DNA of 30,897 nt, taken from the NCBI GenBank assembly GCA_002309695.1, contig DBXV01000024.1, positions 32,636-63,532 on the forward strand. Direction: 5' to 3'. Position 1 is the stretch's first letter; each line of letters begins with the position of its first letter. Below, piece after piece: positions 21,154-30,635 of this stretch. A model generated the notes under the pieces. That model was not told where the DNA came from, searched no databases, and worked only from the letters and a program-made list of their open reading frames with translations. This stretch comes from Myxococcales bacterium UBA1203. GTDB lineage: Bacteria; Myxococcota; Myxococcia; Myxococcales; UBA5297. A program made the translations under genes and the position numbers.

Positions 21154-22683
21154 TCAGTCCCTGCCGGAAAAGCGGAAGCCGTGAGCCTGGAGAACGGCGC
21201 ACAGTTCACGCACGGCACCTTCGCGGACCTCGGGAACAGGCGGTTTCAGCTGTGCCAGCTCGCGCGGGTCGATGTCTTTCTGATCGGGCGCTGGGACGGG
21301 AATGCACAGGCCCGGGAAGATGTCGTTCTGGAAGCTGCACCCGTCGAGATGGCCATTGAGGAAGGCCTGCGCCATCCGGGAAGCACTGCGGACGGACTGG
21401 GTGGTCAGACTGCCGCTGCTGCGGGGCAGGCGCCCGACGTTGATGACCCAGCACCGCGGCGCATGGCGGCTGAGCTTGCCTCGAAGGAGCCTCTCGAAGA
21501 TTTCGGGCCTGCGGAGCAGCGTGCCGCCGCTGAAACACGGGTCGAAGCGGTGCTCGATGGCCCCATTGGCGTTGAGAATGAGCTCGGGCCCCAGCGCAAA
21601 CAGCTGACAGGCGGTGTCGGCATCGGCCAGAGCGATGGGAGGCAGAGCGCCGCTGTCGTCGCGAATGAGCAGAAACAGATGGCGGGGCGCCAGCGCGACG
21701 CGGCGGGAAAGATTCGGAGGAAGCGACGCGCGCGGCCAGGTGATGACGGCCGTTTCAGGCTCGGTGACGTTGCGCGCCTCGGGCTCCAGCCCGGAACATT
21801 CGATGACGGCGCCGAAAGACTCTTCGAGAAACGGCGCGGCCGCGGAGAAGGCGCTCGTGGTGCCGCAGCCCAGAATGTCGATGCCGCCCTCGCTGAATGA
21901 CAGAGGACCGTCGCCGATGATTTCCAGCCTGCCGCTGCGGTCGGCGGCGCAGACCGTCATTGCGACCGAAGTGCGCCGCTCATTGTCGCGTCCCAGAACA
22001 AGAGCCACGTGGTCGCTGAACCGGTTCTGAATGGCGGCGGCATTGAGCGGCAGCCGGCCCTGCTCGGGGAGCACAAACGAGAGGTGGCGGTAAAGCAGGT
22101 CTCTGAACGCGGAACTGGAAGCTGTCCCCAGAATGAGCCCCAGGCGTTTGTCCAGGTCGAGAACGCTGACCGCTCTGCCCGGCACCTGATCCGTCATGGG
22201 ACTGGGGGAAAAGCCGGGCACAAAAAACACGGTCAGGTCGGGGAAGAAGGGCGAAACGGCATCATCGGCAGCCCAGCGGAGGAGGTTCCGCGCCGTCAGA
22301 GCGAGGCTCGCCTGCGTAGTGATGACGCGCACGCGGATGCGGCGGCTCTCATGTCCCGCCAGCATTCGGTCCTGAACGAAGAGTTCGCGCCCCTGGAGGA
22401 ACGACAGCAGGCGGCCGTAAAGAATCGTGAACAGGCCAGGATCGAACGGGCTGTTGCCGACATTCCAATCGACCTCGCCGACGCTTTCAGGCGTCTGGAC
22501 AGTCAATGGAAAAATTGGGGTGTCGGCAGGCTCTTTGGCCACAGCCAGAGCCCCGGAGCGGGTCAGCAGGCCTTCGGAACGGGCCAGCGCCATCTCCACC
22601 AGCGCGGTGGTGTGCGTGTTCCAGTGGACGGCGCCAGGATTTTCGATGCCGTGAAGGGAAAGTCCGAAGGTGGGTTGAGACAT
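21154..22683 (-). CDS. PEP carboxykinase (ATP) homologue without catalytic residues
   Basis: This 509-residue protein follows ATP-type PckA along its whole length: EGLLTRSGALAV near the N-terminus, LQGRELFVQD, VRVITTQASLALTARNLL, LPEQGRLPLNAAAI, and LLIRDDSGALPPIALADAD and ERLLRGKLSRH later. The active site is gone. The RSPKDKF segment is replaced by ADTPIFP. The His of MHCSAN is Asn214. The P-loop GLSGTGKTT reads GRDNERRTS (231-239). GDDEHGW reads GDGPLSF with Asp258 kept and Gly259 in place of the metal-ligand Asp. It should neither bind ATP normally nor decarboxylate oxaloacetate, so it is probably a structural or regulatory pseudoenzyme. The only possible start is the ATG at 22683, which has no ribosome-binding site and sits 14 bases after a hairpin. 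Confidence 0.72.
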   Translation of the reverse strand: MSQPTFGLSLHGIENPGAVHWNTHTTALVEMALARSEGLLTRSGALAVAKEPADTPIFPLTVQTPESVGEVDWNVGNSPFDPGLFTILYGRLLSFLQGRELFVQDRMLAGHESRRIRVRVITTQASLALTARNLLRWAADDAVSPFFPDLTVFFVPGFSPSPMTDQVPGRAVSVLDLDKRLGLILGTASSSAFRDLLYRHLSFVLPEQGRLPLNAAAIQNRFSDHVALVLGRDNERRTSVAMTVCAADRSGRLEIIGDGPLSFSEGGIDILGCGTTSAFSAAAPFLEESFGAVIECSGLEPEARNVTEPETAVITWPRASLPPNLSRRVALAPRHLFLLIRDDSGALPPIALADADTACQLFALGPELILNANGAIEHRFDPCFSGGTLLRRPEIFERLLRGKLSRHAPRCWVINVGRLPRSSGSLTTQSVRSASRMAQAFLNGHLDGCSFQNDIFPGLCIPVPAPDQKDIDPRELAQLKPPVPEVREGAVRELCAVLQAHGFRFSGRD

Positions 22684-22697
22684 GGCTGAAAACCGAT

Positions 22698-22729
22698 GGC
22701 GCAGCCTGAGCGGATGGCGGGGCTGCGCC
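22698..22729 (-). promoter_or_regulatory. Hairpin in the leader of the PEPCK-like gene
   Basis: A perfect nine-base inverted repeat, GGCGCAGCC (22698-22706) and GGCTGCGCC (22721-22729), with a 14-base loop, lies between the aminotransferase stop and the PEPCK-like ATG. On the minus strand it is followed by ATCGGTTTTCAGCC and the start codon. The T run is only four long, so it may be a weak terminator or attenuator, or a structure controlling translation of a gene without an obvious ribosome-binding site. Confidence 0.4.
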
Positions 22730-22796
22730 GTGGAAGCGGAAAAAACGGGTGCATACAGAGAAAAGTGAGCAGCTGAGGCTCAAAGCCCGGCGGCGG

Positions 22797-24014
22797 CTAC
22801 CAGTCGCGGACAGCCCGGGTGTCGCCCAGCAAGATTTCTTTGGGGGAATCCGGGTCCAGAGCCCAGCGGATGCGCTCCACGCCGCGGCAGATGTCGTCGA
22901 GACCGCCGCAGAAGCTGATGCGCAGATGACCCTCGCGGCCAAAGCCCGCACCGGGGATGGTCACGACGTAGGCCTTTTCGAGGAGCAGCGAGGCCAGCTT
23001 CTCCGAGGAAGGCTCGATGGCGCTGAAATCGGCCAGTGAATAGAAGGTGCCGTCGGGGACGGTGAGCTTCACGCCGGGAATGGCCTTGAGGCCTTCGCAG
23101 AGCACGTCGCGGTTGTGCCGGAGCGTGGTCATCAGGCCGCTCACCACAGACTGGTCGCCCATGAGCGCGCCCACGGCGGCGTCCTGCTGGAGTGCCGAGG
23201 GACACGAAACGCTCTGTCCCTGGAGCTTGCCCATCGCCGACGCGATCTCGGGGGCAGCCACGGTCCAGCCGATGCGGAAGCCGGTCATGCCGTAGAGCTT
23301 GGAGATGCCGTTGATGAGGATGATGCGCGAGGTGTCGGAATCGACGGGATTCTGCGCAAACCCGTAAGGCGAGACCGTGCGGCGGCCGTTGAAGACGAGC
23401 TTGTGATAGATGTCGTCCGCAATCAGGTAGATGCCTCTGTCCTCGCACAGCCGGACGAGCCCGCCGATGAACTTCTCGCCGTAGATGGCGCCGGAGGGGT
23501 TGTTGGGGCTGTTGACGATGACGGCCTTCGTCCTGGACGTGATGGCCTTTTCGATGTCCTCAGCTTTCGGCTGGAAGGTTTCATCCGTCTCCACAATCAC
23601 CGGAACGCCGCGCACCGCCTTAATCATCTCGGGATAGCTGACCCAGTAGGGCGCCGTGACGATGATTTCGTCCCCCGGGTCCACGATGGCCAGCAGCGCC
23701 AGGTAAAGGGAGGCCTTGGCGCCGGGCGAGACGACAATCTGACCGTTCGGAACGTCGATGCCGTAGTTGTCGCCCATGTAGCGGGCGATGGCTTTTTTCA
23801 GAGCCGGCGTGCCGGTCGTTCCCGTGTATTTCACCTCGGCGCTGGTCAGGCGGGCGGAGGCGGCCAGAACGGCGTCCACGGGCGTCTTGATGCGGGGCTC
23901 TCCTGTCCCCAGGTGGATGACGCTCTTGCCCGATGCCCTCAGCTTTTGAGCGTCCTCGTTGAGCTTGAGAGTGATGGAGGGATGGATGGCGGCTGCCAGC
24001 TGGCTGATGCCCAT
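22797..24014 (-). CDS. Class I PLP-dependent aminotransferase (aspartate aminotransferase-like)
   Basis: The ATG at 24014, with AAAGGA about seven bases upstream, gives 405 residues of normal family length; the frame upstream is open but has no good start. Fold-type I features are in order: KYTGTTGTPALKKAIA, VVSPGAKASLYLAL, NSPNNPSGA, ADDIYHKL, the PLP-lysine Lys239 in GISKLYGMTGFRIGW, and the C-terminal carboxylate-binding Arg in LRISFCGG. It moves an amino group between an amino acid and a 2-keto acid in the cytoplasm; aspartate or aromatic substrates are likely for this subgroup. It lies upstream of the PEPCK-like gene on the same strand with a 113-base gap holding a hairpin. It is divergent from the alpha-2-macroglobulin gene. 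Confidence 0.92.
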   Translation of the reverse strand: MGISQLAAAIHPSITLKLNEDAQKLRASGKSVIHLGTGEPRIKTPVDAVLAASARLTSAEVKYTGTTGTPALKKAIARYMGDNYGIDVPNGQIVVSPGAKASLYLALLAIVDPGDEIIVTAPYWVSYPEMIKAVRGVPVIVETDETFQPKAEDIEKAITSRTKAVIVNSPNNPSGAIYGEKFIGGLVRLCEDRGIYLIADDIYHKLVFNGRRTVSPYGFAQNPVDSDTSRIILINGISKLYGMTGFRIGWTVAAPEIASAMGKLQGQSVSCPSALQQDAAVGALMGDQSVVSGLMTTLRHNRDVLCEGLKAIPGVKLTVPDGTFYSLADFSAIEPSSEKLASLLLEKAYVVTIPGAGFGREGHLRISFCGGLDDICRGVERIRWALDPDSPKEILLGDTRAVRDW

Positions 24015-24307
24015 GACGTTTCCTTTCCGCGGGTTCCCGGGACGGCCGGGGTCCGAAAGCGGCGCGCCGTTAGACCAAAAGACAGGCAGCGGGAACGGGG
24101 AACTTGCAGCTGTGCGCGGGGCAAATGGGCAGGCCGGCGGCGGGTGCGGAAAGGAAGACTTTTGGTGCCGCCATGAGGCCAAACCGTTTGCAATGAAGAG
24201 CCGTTTGATGAAGGGGGGCCCGCCTTTTTCGAACAAGGAGCGTGAAGGAAACACGGCATGGCCCGCCGTCAGGGCGATGCGTCACCAAACGAACGGAGTC
24301 ATCACAA

Positions 24308-27300
24308 ATGAACGGCAACATATTGAAACGATTCGGCCGATGGATGCCGCTGGCGGCGATTCTGGCGCTCACCAGTGCCTGTCCGTCCGGCCCGGATGCG
24401 GGGGGCCAGGGAGGCGACGGAACGCCGGCGTCATCCTCGTCGTCCGATAAGGGAAGCAAAGCCAAGAGCGCGAAGGCGACCGGAACAACGACGGATGATG
24501 TCTTTTCCGAGGACCTGGAGCCTCAGGGCGTCAAGCTGTCCAAGCTGCCCGAGCCCCCGGCGGTCATCATCACGCAGAAGGCGGTGTCTTCAGGCAAGGA
24601 GCTGGACATCGTGGCTGCCCGTCCCCGCGGAAGCGTGACCATGGCGCGGACGGCTGCCATCACCTTCTCGCGGCCGGTGGCGGCGCTTCAAGGCGCCTCG
24701 GCCACGGCGCCGCAGGACATGGCGGTCATCGAGCCTGCGATTGAAGGCGAGTGGCGCTGGCTTGGCTCCACGACCCTCGAATTTACGCCCAAGGCGGGGC
24801 GCTTCCCCAAGGCGAGCAGCTTCAAGGTCAAGGTGCGTGAAGGGATTAAGGCCATCGACGGCACCGTGATGGAGCAGCCCTTCGAGTTTTCCTTCTCGAC
24901 CCAGGTTCCCGAAGTGAACTGGATGGAGCCCAGCTGCGGCTCCGACTTCATTCGCACCGACGCGCAGATTGCCCTCATCGTCAATCAGGCGGTGAAGGAC
25001 ATCGAGCAGCACGTGAAGGCGTTCGCCGGCGGCAAGGAGATTCCCCTCAAGCTCACGCGGTCCATTCTGTCGGAACAGTACCGCCGCGAAGAGGCCAAGA
25101 AGAACGGCGAGTGGTATTCCCGCGAGCCCATCGCTCCTGACGGCGACATGCGCTACGAGTTCAAGCCGACGAAGGAGCTGCCCAAGGGGACGAAGATTGA
25201 GGTCAAGGTTGACGACACGCTGGAGGGAGCGGCCGGACCTGCGACGGTTTCGTCCTCGTATGACTGCTCCTTCAACACCTACGGCGCCCACCATCTGGGC
25301 AAGGCCTTCGCGTGCGGGCCGGACTGGGGAAGCTGCCCTTACGGCCCTCTGTATCTGACGATGGCCAACCCCGCGGACCTCGATTCGCTCAAGGAGAAGC
25401 TGACCGTCGAGCCCGAGATAGAGCTGGACTGGGACAACGCCAGCTCGGGGACGCCCTATTCGTGGCAGGACACCAAAGAATCCTGGGCTCGGGTGCCCGG
25501 CCGCTTCCGTCCGGGCGAGACCTACAAGGTGAAAATCGCCGGCGGCCTCAAGGACATGTTCGGCCAGACCACCGACGAGACCTTTGAGGGTGAAATCAAG
25601 ACCGACGACCGCGAGCCGTCTCTTTCGGTCGGCAACAGCGAGGTTCTGCTGGAGAGCGGCGGCGACCGGAAGATTCCTCTGCTGACGGTCAATGCAGAGA
25701 AGACCAAGGCCAAGCTGTGGAAGCTGACGCCGCAGGAGTTCATCCAGCAGCTGACCCACAACAGGTGGAGCGACAAGGCCCGCCCGAGCATTGCCGCCGA
25801 GCCTGTGGAGATGGACGTCGATCTGTCGGGCAAGAAGAACCAGACCCACTACGCCCCGCTGTCGCTGGCGCCGGTGATTCCGGAAGACGCGAAGTCCGCG
25901 TTCATCCTGGCCGAGGTCAGCGAGCTGGTGAAGACGAAGTACAGCAGGCCCGACTACATCATCGCGCAGGTCACCGACCTGGCCATTCACGCTCACATGG
26001 GCTCGCAGGACGGCATTGTCTGGGTCACTTCCATCACCGACGGCGCCTCTGTGAGCGACGCAGACGTGACCATCTACGACGGTGACGGGAAGGAAATCTG
26101 GAAAGGCAAGACCAACGCTGAAGGCCTCGTGGCCATCCCCGGCGTCGTGAAGCTGCTCCCCAAGGAAGAGCAGAAGGGCAGCATGGACTGGGACAACCCG
26201 ACCATGCTGTTTGTGGCCGAGAAGGACGGCGACATGGGCGCCACGTGGTCCAAGTGGAACGACGGCATCGCGCCCGGCATGTTCGACAGCGTCTGGACCA
26301 ACTGGCAGGGCACCAAGCCTTCCGGCGTGGGCGAGCTGTTCACCGAGCGCGGCATCTACCGCCCCGGCGACCCGCTCTACGTGAAAGGCGTCTCGCGCTA
26401 CTTCAAGAACGGCGTGCTTTACGCCCCTGTGGAGAACGCCCGCGTCCACGTGGAAATCGAGGACCCCAACGACAAGGTGTTCTTCAAGAAGGACCTCAAG
26501 CTGTCCGCCTACGGCACCTTTGACCTGACGACGACGCTGCCCAAGGACCGTCCGCTGGGGCGCTACTACATCCGGGCGACCATCAAGCAGGGCGGCAAGA
26601 ACGTGTCGATGAACCTGACGACCTCGTTCCGCGTCGAGGAGTACCGGGCGCCGCAGTTCCAGGTGGATGTGGTCGCGCCTTCTGACCACGCCATCGCCGG
26701 CAATCCGCTCAAGGCCACCGTGCAGGCCCGCTATCTGTTCGGCGGCGCCATGAACGATGCCGTTGTGCAGTGGACTGCTCAGCGCTCCCAGACTTCATTC
26801 GAGCCGCCCAAGAATCAGGGCTTCACCTTCGGCAATCACGTTTGGGGCTGGGATGACGGCGAGCCGGTCGATGCCTCTTCGCAGGCGGCCAAGGGCGAGG
26901 GACGTGTGGATGCGACGGGCGCCTTCTACATTGACGGCGGCAAGCTGGAGACGCCGGGCAATCTGACCTGGAGCTACGACATCGAAGCTGACGTGACCGA
27001 CGTGAACCGCCAGCACATCGCCAACCGCACATCCATCACGGTCCATCCCGCCGACGCCTCTGTGGGCGTGCGTCTGGTCAAGGACGGGTTCGCCTCGGTC
27101 GGCAAGGAAGTGAAGGCCGAGTTCGTCGCCGCCGCGCCGGACGGCAGCCGCATGGAAGGGCTGGAAATCACCTCGAAGGTGATGCGCCGCGAATGGAAGT
27201 CGATTCGCAAGAAGGGCGTTGGCGGCCAGTGGTTCACCACCAGCGAGCCCGTGGAAGAAGAGGTCAAGGTCTGCGACGCCGTGAAGAGCGCCGCCGAGCC

Positions 27301-30300
27301 CGTCGCCTGCACCTTCAAGCCCGAGAAGCCCGGCCTGCACCTGATTGAGGCCGTGGTGAAGGACAGCGCCGGCCGCACGCACAAGACCCGTCAGTCGTTC
27401 TACGTTGTGGGCAAGGGCTTCGTCGCCTGGCAGCAGAATGACGACAAGACGCTGGAGCTGGTGTCCGACAAGGACAAATACGACGTGGGTGAGACGGCGA
27501 AGATTCTGATCAAGAGCCCCTGGCCCAAGGCTGAGGCCCTGGTCACGGTCGAGCGCGTGGGAATTATGATGCAGCGGCGCATCTCCATTCAGGACTCCGC
27601 GGTCTCCGTCTCCATTCCCCTCAAGGAGTACCACATCCCGAATGCCTTCGTGTCCGTCACCATGGTGCGCGGCCGCGCCAAGGACGAAGCCGGTGCGCCG
27701 GTTTTCAAGGCCGGCGCGGATGACGCCGGGCGTCCTGACATTCGCGTGGGCTATCTGCGGATCAACGTGGAGAACAAGTCCAAGCGCCTGAAGGTGTCGG
27801 TGAAGTCGGACAAGGAAGAGTACAAGCCCCGCGACACCGTGAACCTGTCCGTGCAGGTGGATGACCATCAGGGTCATGGCCGTCAGTCGGAGGTTCTGGT
27901 GTGGGCCGTGGACGAGGGCGTTCTGCGCCTGACGAACTACTCCATCCCCGACCTGGTGAACGTGGTTCACTCCGCGCGCGGCCTGTCCGTGAAGAACGCG
28001 GACTCCATGCTGAAACTGCTGATTGCCCAGCTCTACGGCGAGAAGGGCGAGACGGTGGGCGGCTCCGGCGGCAAGGACGGTTCCGGCAGCGGTCTGCGCA
28101 GCCGCTTCGTCACGTCGCCTCTCTTCAAGACGGTCGAAACCGACGCCAATGGTCTGGCCAACGTCAGCTTTGAGCTGCCCGACAACCTGACCACCTATCG
28201 GCTGATGGCTCTGGCCGTGACAAAGAAGGATCTGTTCGGCTCCGGCGACTCCAAGCTGGTGGTGTCGAAGCCCCTGCTGGCCATGCCTTCGCTGGCGCGC
28301 TTTGCCCTCAGCGGCGACACGGTCGAAGCGGGCGTCGTTCTGCACCGCCGCGGCACCGGCACGGCTCAGGTGACGGTGAAGGCCACGGCTCAGGGCGTGG
28401 AGCTCCTGGAAGACGCGGTGAAGACGGTCACGATTGAGTCCGGCAAGCCCCGCGAGGTGCGCTTCCGCTATCGCGCCGTCCGCCCGGGCGAGGCCTCGCT
28501 GCGCTTTGACATCGAGAGCGGCGGCGACAGCGACGCGGTTCTCCAGAAATTCCCCGTCAGCCTGCCGGTTCAGAGGGAAGCGGTTGCCACCTCGGGCAGC
28601 ACAGCCGACGAAATCACCGAAGGCATTCAGGTTCCCGAAGGCGTTCTCACCGACCGCGGCGGCCTGGAGCTGACCTTCTCCTCGACGCTGCTGGGCGGGT
28701 TCGACGCCGGCATGCGCCAGCTGATCGAATATCCCTACGGCTGTGCCGAGCAGCTGAGCTCCCGCCTGATTCCCTTCGTCGTTTTGCGCACGCTCTACGG
28801 AAAATACGGCGTGCCTTACCAGGCGCCCGAAGGCGAGCCCAACCCCATGGCTGTCTGGCTCGGTCAGGACTCGCTGCTGAAGCACGGCAGCAAGGACCCC
28901 GACGAAGTGGTCAAGGCCACCATCACCGCCATCGAGGCGCTGCAGATGAGCAACGGCGGCTTCCGCTACTGGCCCGACAGCAAGTGGCCGTCCGCTGACG
29001 GCTCCGTCTATGCCACGCTGGCTCTGGGCCGCGCCGCTGAGGTTGGCTACTCCGTGAAGAAGGAAGTCCTCGACAAGGCCAAGAAGTTCCTGGCCGCGGA
29101 GATTGCCTCCGGGACGTTCCGCTACTGCCCGTGGAGCTTCTGCGGCACAGTCTCCAAGGAGACCCGCGTGTTCGCGCTCTACGCGCTGGCACGGCTGGGT
29201 GCGCCCCAGGCCTCCTACTACCCGACGTTCTTCAAGGATCGGGCGAAGCTGGCGATGGATTCGCGGGCCATGCTGGCCGACGCGATTGCCGTCACCGGAC
29301 ATGATGACGCCGCCATGGCGCAGACCATCTTCGACGAGCTGACCGCCATGGCTCAGGAGACGCCCACGGAGATTCACTTCTCGACCACGTCGAGTGAGGG
29401 CATCAGCGAGGGCTGGTCCTCTCCGGTGCGCACCAACGCGCTCATTCTCCAGACCATGGCCGACCTGAAGCCTGAGCATCCTTGGCTGGCCAAGCTGACC
29501 AAGTACCTGATGACGGCCCGCCGTCCCAACGGCGAGTACCGCAACACTCAGGAAGCCGCCTTCGCGCTGATGGCGCTGGGCGAGGTGTCGCGCGCCACGG
29601 AGAAAGAGGCGCCTGACTTCACTGCTCGGGCCATCATGGGCGAGAGCAACGAGGTCGCTTCCCACGAGTTCAAGGGTCACTCCATGAAGGTGGAGCACAA
29701 GAACGTCGCCATGGCCGACCTGGTGAAGGATGCCAACGGCGCCGCTCAGTCGCTCAAGCTCAAGCGCGACGGACAGGCCGGAACGCTCCGCTACACGGCC
29801 CGCCTCACCTACTACCCGAGGAAGATGGCCACGGAGCCTCTGGAGCGCGGCATCACCGTGCAGCGCTGGTTCGAGCCGTGGCAGGGCGGCGGTCAGGCCC
29901 GCGGCTTCAAGGCCGGCGAGCTCATTCGTCTCAAGGCCCGCGTGGCCTCGCCCATGGACAGGGTCTATGTGGTGGTCAACATCCCGCTGCCGGCTGGTCT
30001 GGAAGCGGTCGATACCTCGCTGGCCAGCACCGCCAAGCTGCCGGGTTCGGATGCCAAGTCCGGGAACAGCGGCGAGGGCGAGTTTGACGGCGAGTGCGAA
30101 GGCGAGGATTGCGGCGGAAGTGACGATGTGGACGAGGATATGGGCTTCTACAGTCCCTTCGGCCACACCGAGCTGCGTGACGACCGCATCCTGACGTTCG
30201 CGGATGAGCTGCCCGCCGGCGTCCATACACTGGAGTTCCCGGTGCGTGCGACAACGCCCGGTACCTTCCAGCTGATGCCCGCTCAGGCCGAACTGATGTA

Positions 30301-30376
30301 CGCGCCTGAGGTCTTCGGCCGGTCCGACGGCGGCACCTTCACCGTCGTCATCGAAGACAAGGCCATGGCCAAGTAG
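24308..30376 (+). CDS. Alpha-2-macroglobulin family lipoprotein with thioester motif
   Basis: The ATG at 24308 follows a GGAG site by nine bases and gives 2022 residues; a GTG 66 bases upstream lacks an N-terminal signal at the right place. The signal ends LALTSAC (Cys25 anchor), followed by a Ser/Gly/Asp-rich linker. Macroglobulin beta-domains follow, with the typical ERGIYRPGDPLYVKG near residue 682 and the family segment TTYRLMALAVTKKDLFG near 1300. The thioester motif YPYGCAEQ has Cys1479 and Gln1482, followed by an alpha-helical thioester domain to about 1770. An acidic insert (about 1920-1945) interrupts the C-terminal domain. It should trap attacking proteases at the envelope. The usual partner, penicillin-binding protein 1C, is not adjacent. 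It is longer than the E. coli protein (about 1650 residues). Confidence 0.95.
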   Translation: MNGNILKRFGRWMPLAAILALTSACPSGPDAGGQGGDGTPASSSSSDKGSKAKSAKATGTTTDDVFSEDLEPQGVKLSKLPEPPAVIITQKAVSSGKELDIVAARPRGSVTMARTAAITFSRPVAALQGASATAPQDMAVIEPAIEGEWRWLGSTTLEFTPKAGRFPKASSFKVKVREGIKAIDGTVMEQPFEFSFSTQVPEVNWMEPSCGSDFIRTDAQIALIVNQAVKDIEQHVKAFAGGKEIPLKLTRSILSEQYRREEAKKNGEWYSREPIAPDGDMRYEFKPTKELPKGTKIEVKVDDTLEGAAGPATVSSSYDCSFNTYGAHHLGKAFACGPDWGSCPYGPLYLTMANPADLDSLKEKLTVEPEIELDWDNASSGTPYSWQDTKESWARVPGRFRPGETYKVKIAGGLKDMFGQTTDETFEGEIKTDDREPSLSVGNSEVLLESGGDRKIPLLTVNAEKTKAKLWKLTPQEFIQQLTHNRWSDKARPSIAAEPVEMDVDLSGKKNQTHYAPLSLAPVIPEDAKSAFILAEVSELVKTKYSRPDYIIAQVTDLAIHAHMGSQDGIVWVTSITDGASVSDADVTIYDGDGKEIWKGKTNAEGLVAIPGVVKLLPKEEQKGSMDWDNPTMLFVAEKDGDMGATWSKWNDGIAPGMFDSVWTNWQGTKPSGVGELFTERGIYRPGDPLYVKGVSRYFKNGVLYAPVENARVHVEIEDPNDKVFFKKDLKLSAYGTFDLTTTLPKDRPLGRYYIRATIKQGGKNVSMNLTTSFRVEEYRAPQFQVDVVAPSDHAIAGNPLKATVQARYLFGGAMNDAVVQWTAQRSQTSFEPPKNQGFTFGNHVWGWDDGEPVDASSQAAKGEGRVDATGAFYIDGGKLETPGNLTWSYDIEADVTDVNRQHIANRTSITVHPADASVGVRLVKDGFASVGKEVKAEFVAAAPDGSRMEGLEITSKVMRREWKSIRKKGVGGQWFTTSEPVEEEVKVCDAVKSAAEPVACTFKPEKPGLHLIEAVVKDSAGRTHKTRQSFYVVGKGFVAWQQNDDKTLELVSDKDKYDVGETAKILIKSPWPKAEALVTVERVGIMMQRRISIQDSAVSVSIPLKEYHIPNAFVSVTMVRGRAKDEAGAPVFKAGADDAGRPDIRVGYLRINVENKSKRLKVSVKSDKEEYKPRDTVNLSVQVDDHQGHGRQSEVLVWAVDEGVLRLTNYSIPDLVNVVHSARGLSVKNADSMLKLLIAQLYGEKGETVGGSGGKDGSGSGLRSRFVTSPLFKTVETDANGLANVSFELPDNLTTYRLMALAVTKKDLFGSGDSKLVVSKPLLAMPSLARFALSGDTVEAGVVLHRRGTGTAQVTVKATAQGVELLEDAVKTVTIESGKPREVRFRYRAVRPGEASLRFDIESGGDSDAVLQKFPVSLPVQREAVATSGSTADEITEGIQVPEGVLTDRGGLELTFSSTLLGGFDAGMRQLIEYPYGCAEQLSSRLIPFVVLRTLYGKYGVPYQAPEGEPNPMAVWLGQDSLLKHGSKDPDEVVKATITAIEALQMSNGGFRYWPDSKWPSADGSVYATLALGRAAEVGYSVKKEVLDKAKKFLAAEIASGTFRYCPWSFCGTVSKETRVFALYALARLGAPQASYYPTFFKDRAKLAMDSRAMLADAIAVTGHDDAAMAQTIFDELTAMAQETPTEIHFSTTSSEGISEGWSSPVRTNALILQTMADLKPEHPWLAKLTKYLMTARRPNGEYRNTQEAAFALMALGEVSRATEKEAPDFTARAIMGESNEVASHEFKGHSMKVEHKNVAMADLVKDANGAAQSLKLKRDGQAGTLRYTARLTYYPRKMATEPLERGITVQRWFEPWQGGGQARGFKAGELIRLKARVASPMDRVYVVVNIPLPAGLEAVDTSLASTAKLPGSDAKSGNSGEGEFDGECEGEDCGGSDDVDEDMGFYSPFGHTELRDDRILTFADELPAGVHTLEFPVRATTPGTFQLMPAQAELMYAPEVFGRSDGGTFTVVIEDKAMAK

Positions 30377-30444
30377 GCCGCCAGCAGAGACGGCAGCCGT
30401 CCGGCAGGTGCGCGGACGGCGCCGCTTCAGCCGCTTCAAATGAC

Positions 30445-30487
30445 AAAGCCCCCTCTCCCGATGACGGAGAGGGGGCTTTTTTTATTT
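30445..30487 (+). terminator. Rho-independent terminator after the alpha-2-macroglobulin gene
   Basis: A perfect 14-base inverted repeat, AAAGCCCCCTCTCC (30445-30458) and GGAGAGGGGGCTTT (30466-30479), closes a seven-base loop and runs into TTTTTTATTTTT. It ends the long plus-strand transcript; the A run on the left could let it work in the other direction too. Confidence 0.93.
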
Positions 30488-30635
30488 TTCCACAGGGACT
30501 TTGAAATTTGGGTGTCCCCAGATGAGGGGATTTATTTTTTGCTGAAATTGAGGATGAAGAGAGGGCTGAGGCAGCAAAGCCGCGGTCTGTTTTTGATAAT
30601 GAACCTGAATTTTTATTTTGAAGGGAGAAACGCAG

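Noticed and set aside
24205..24228. GC-rich imperfect palindrome followed by five T upstream of the alpha-2-macroglobulin gene
   Set aside because: It resembles a terminator, but no plus-strand gene ends before it and the stem has a mismatch near its centre.
26795..30439. Minus-strand open frame of 1214 codons opposite the alpha-2-macroglobulin gene
   Set aside because: It is His/Gln/Arg/Val-rich with no motif, and is a mirror of GC-rich codon usage in the sense gene, which has a signal peptide and a thioester motif.
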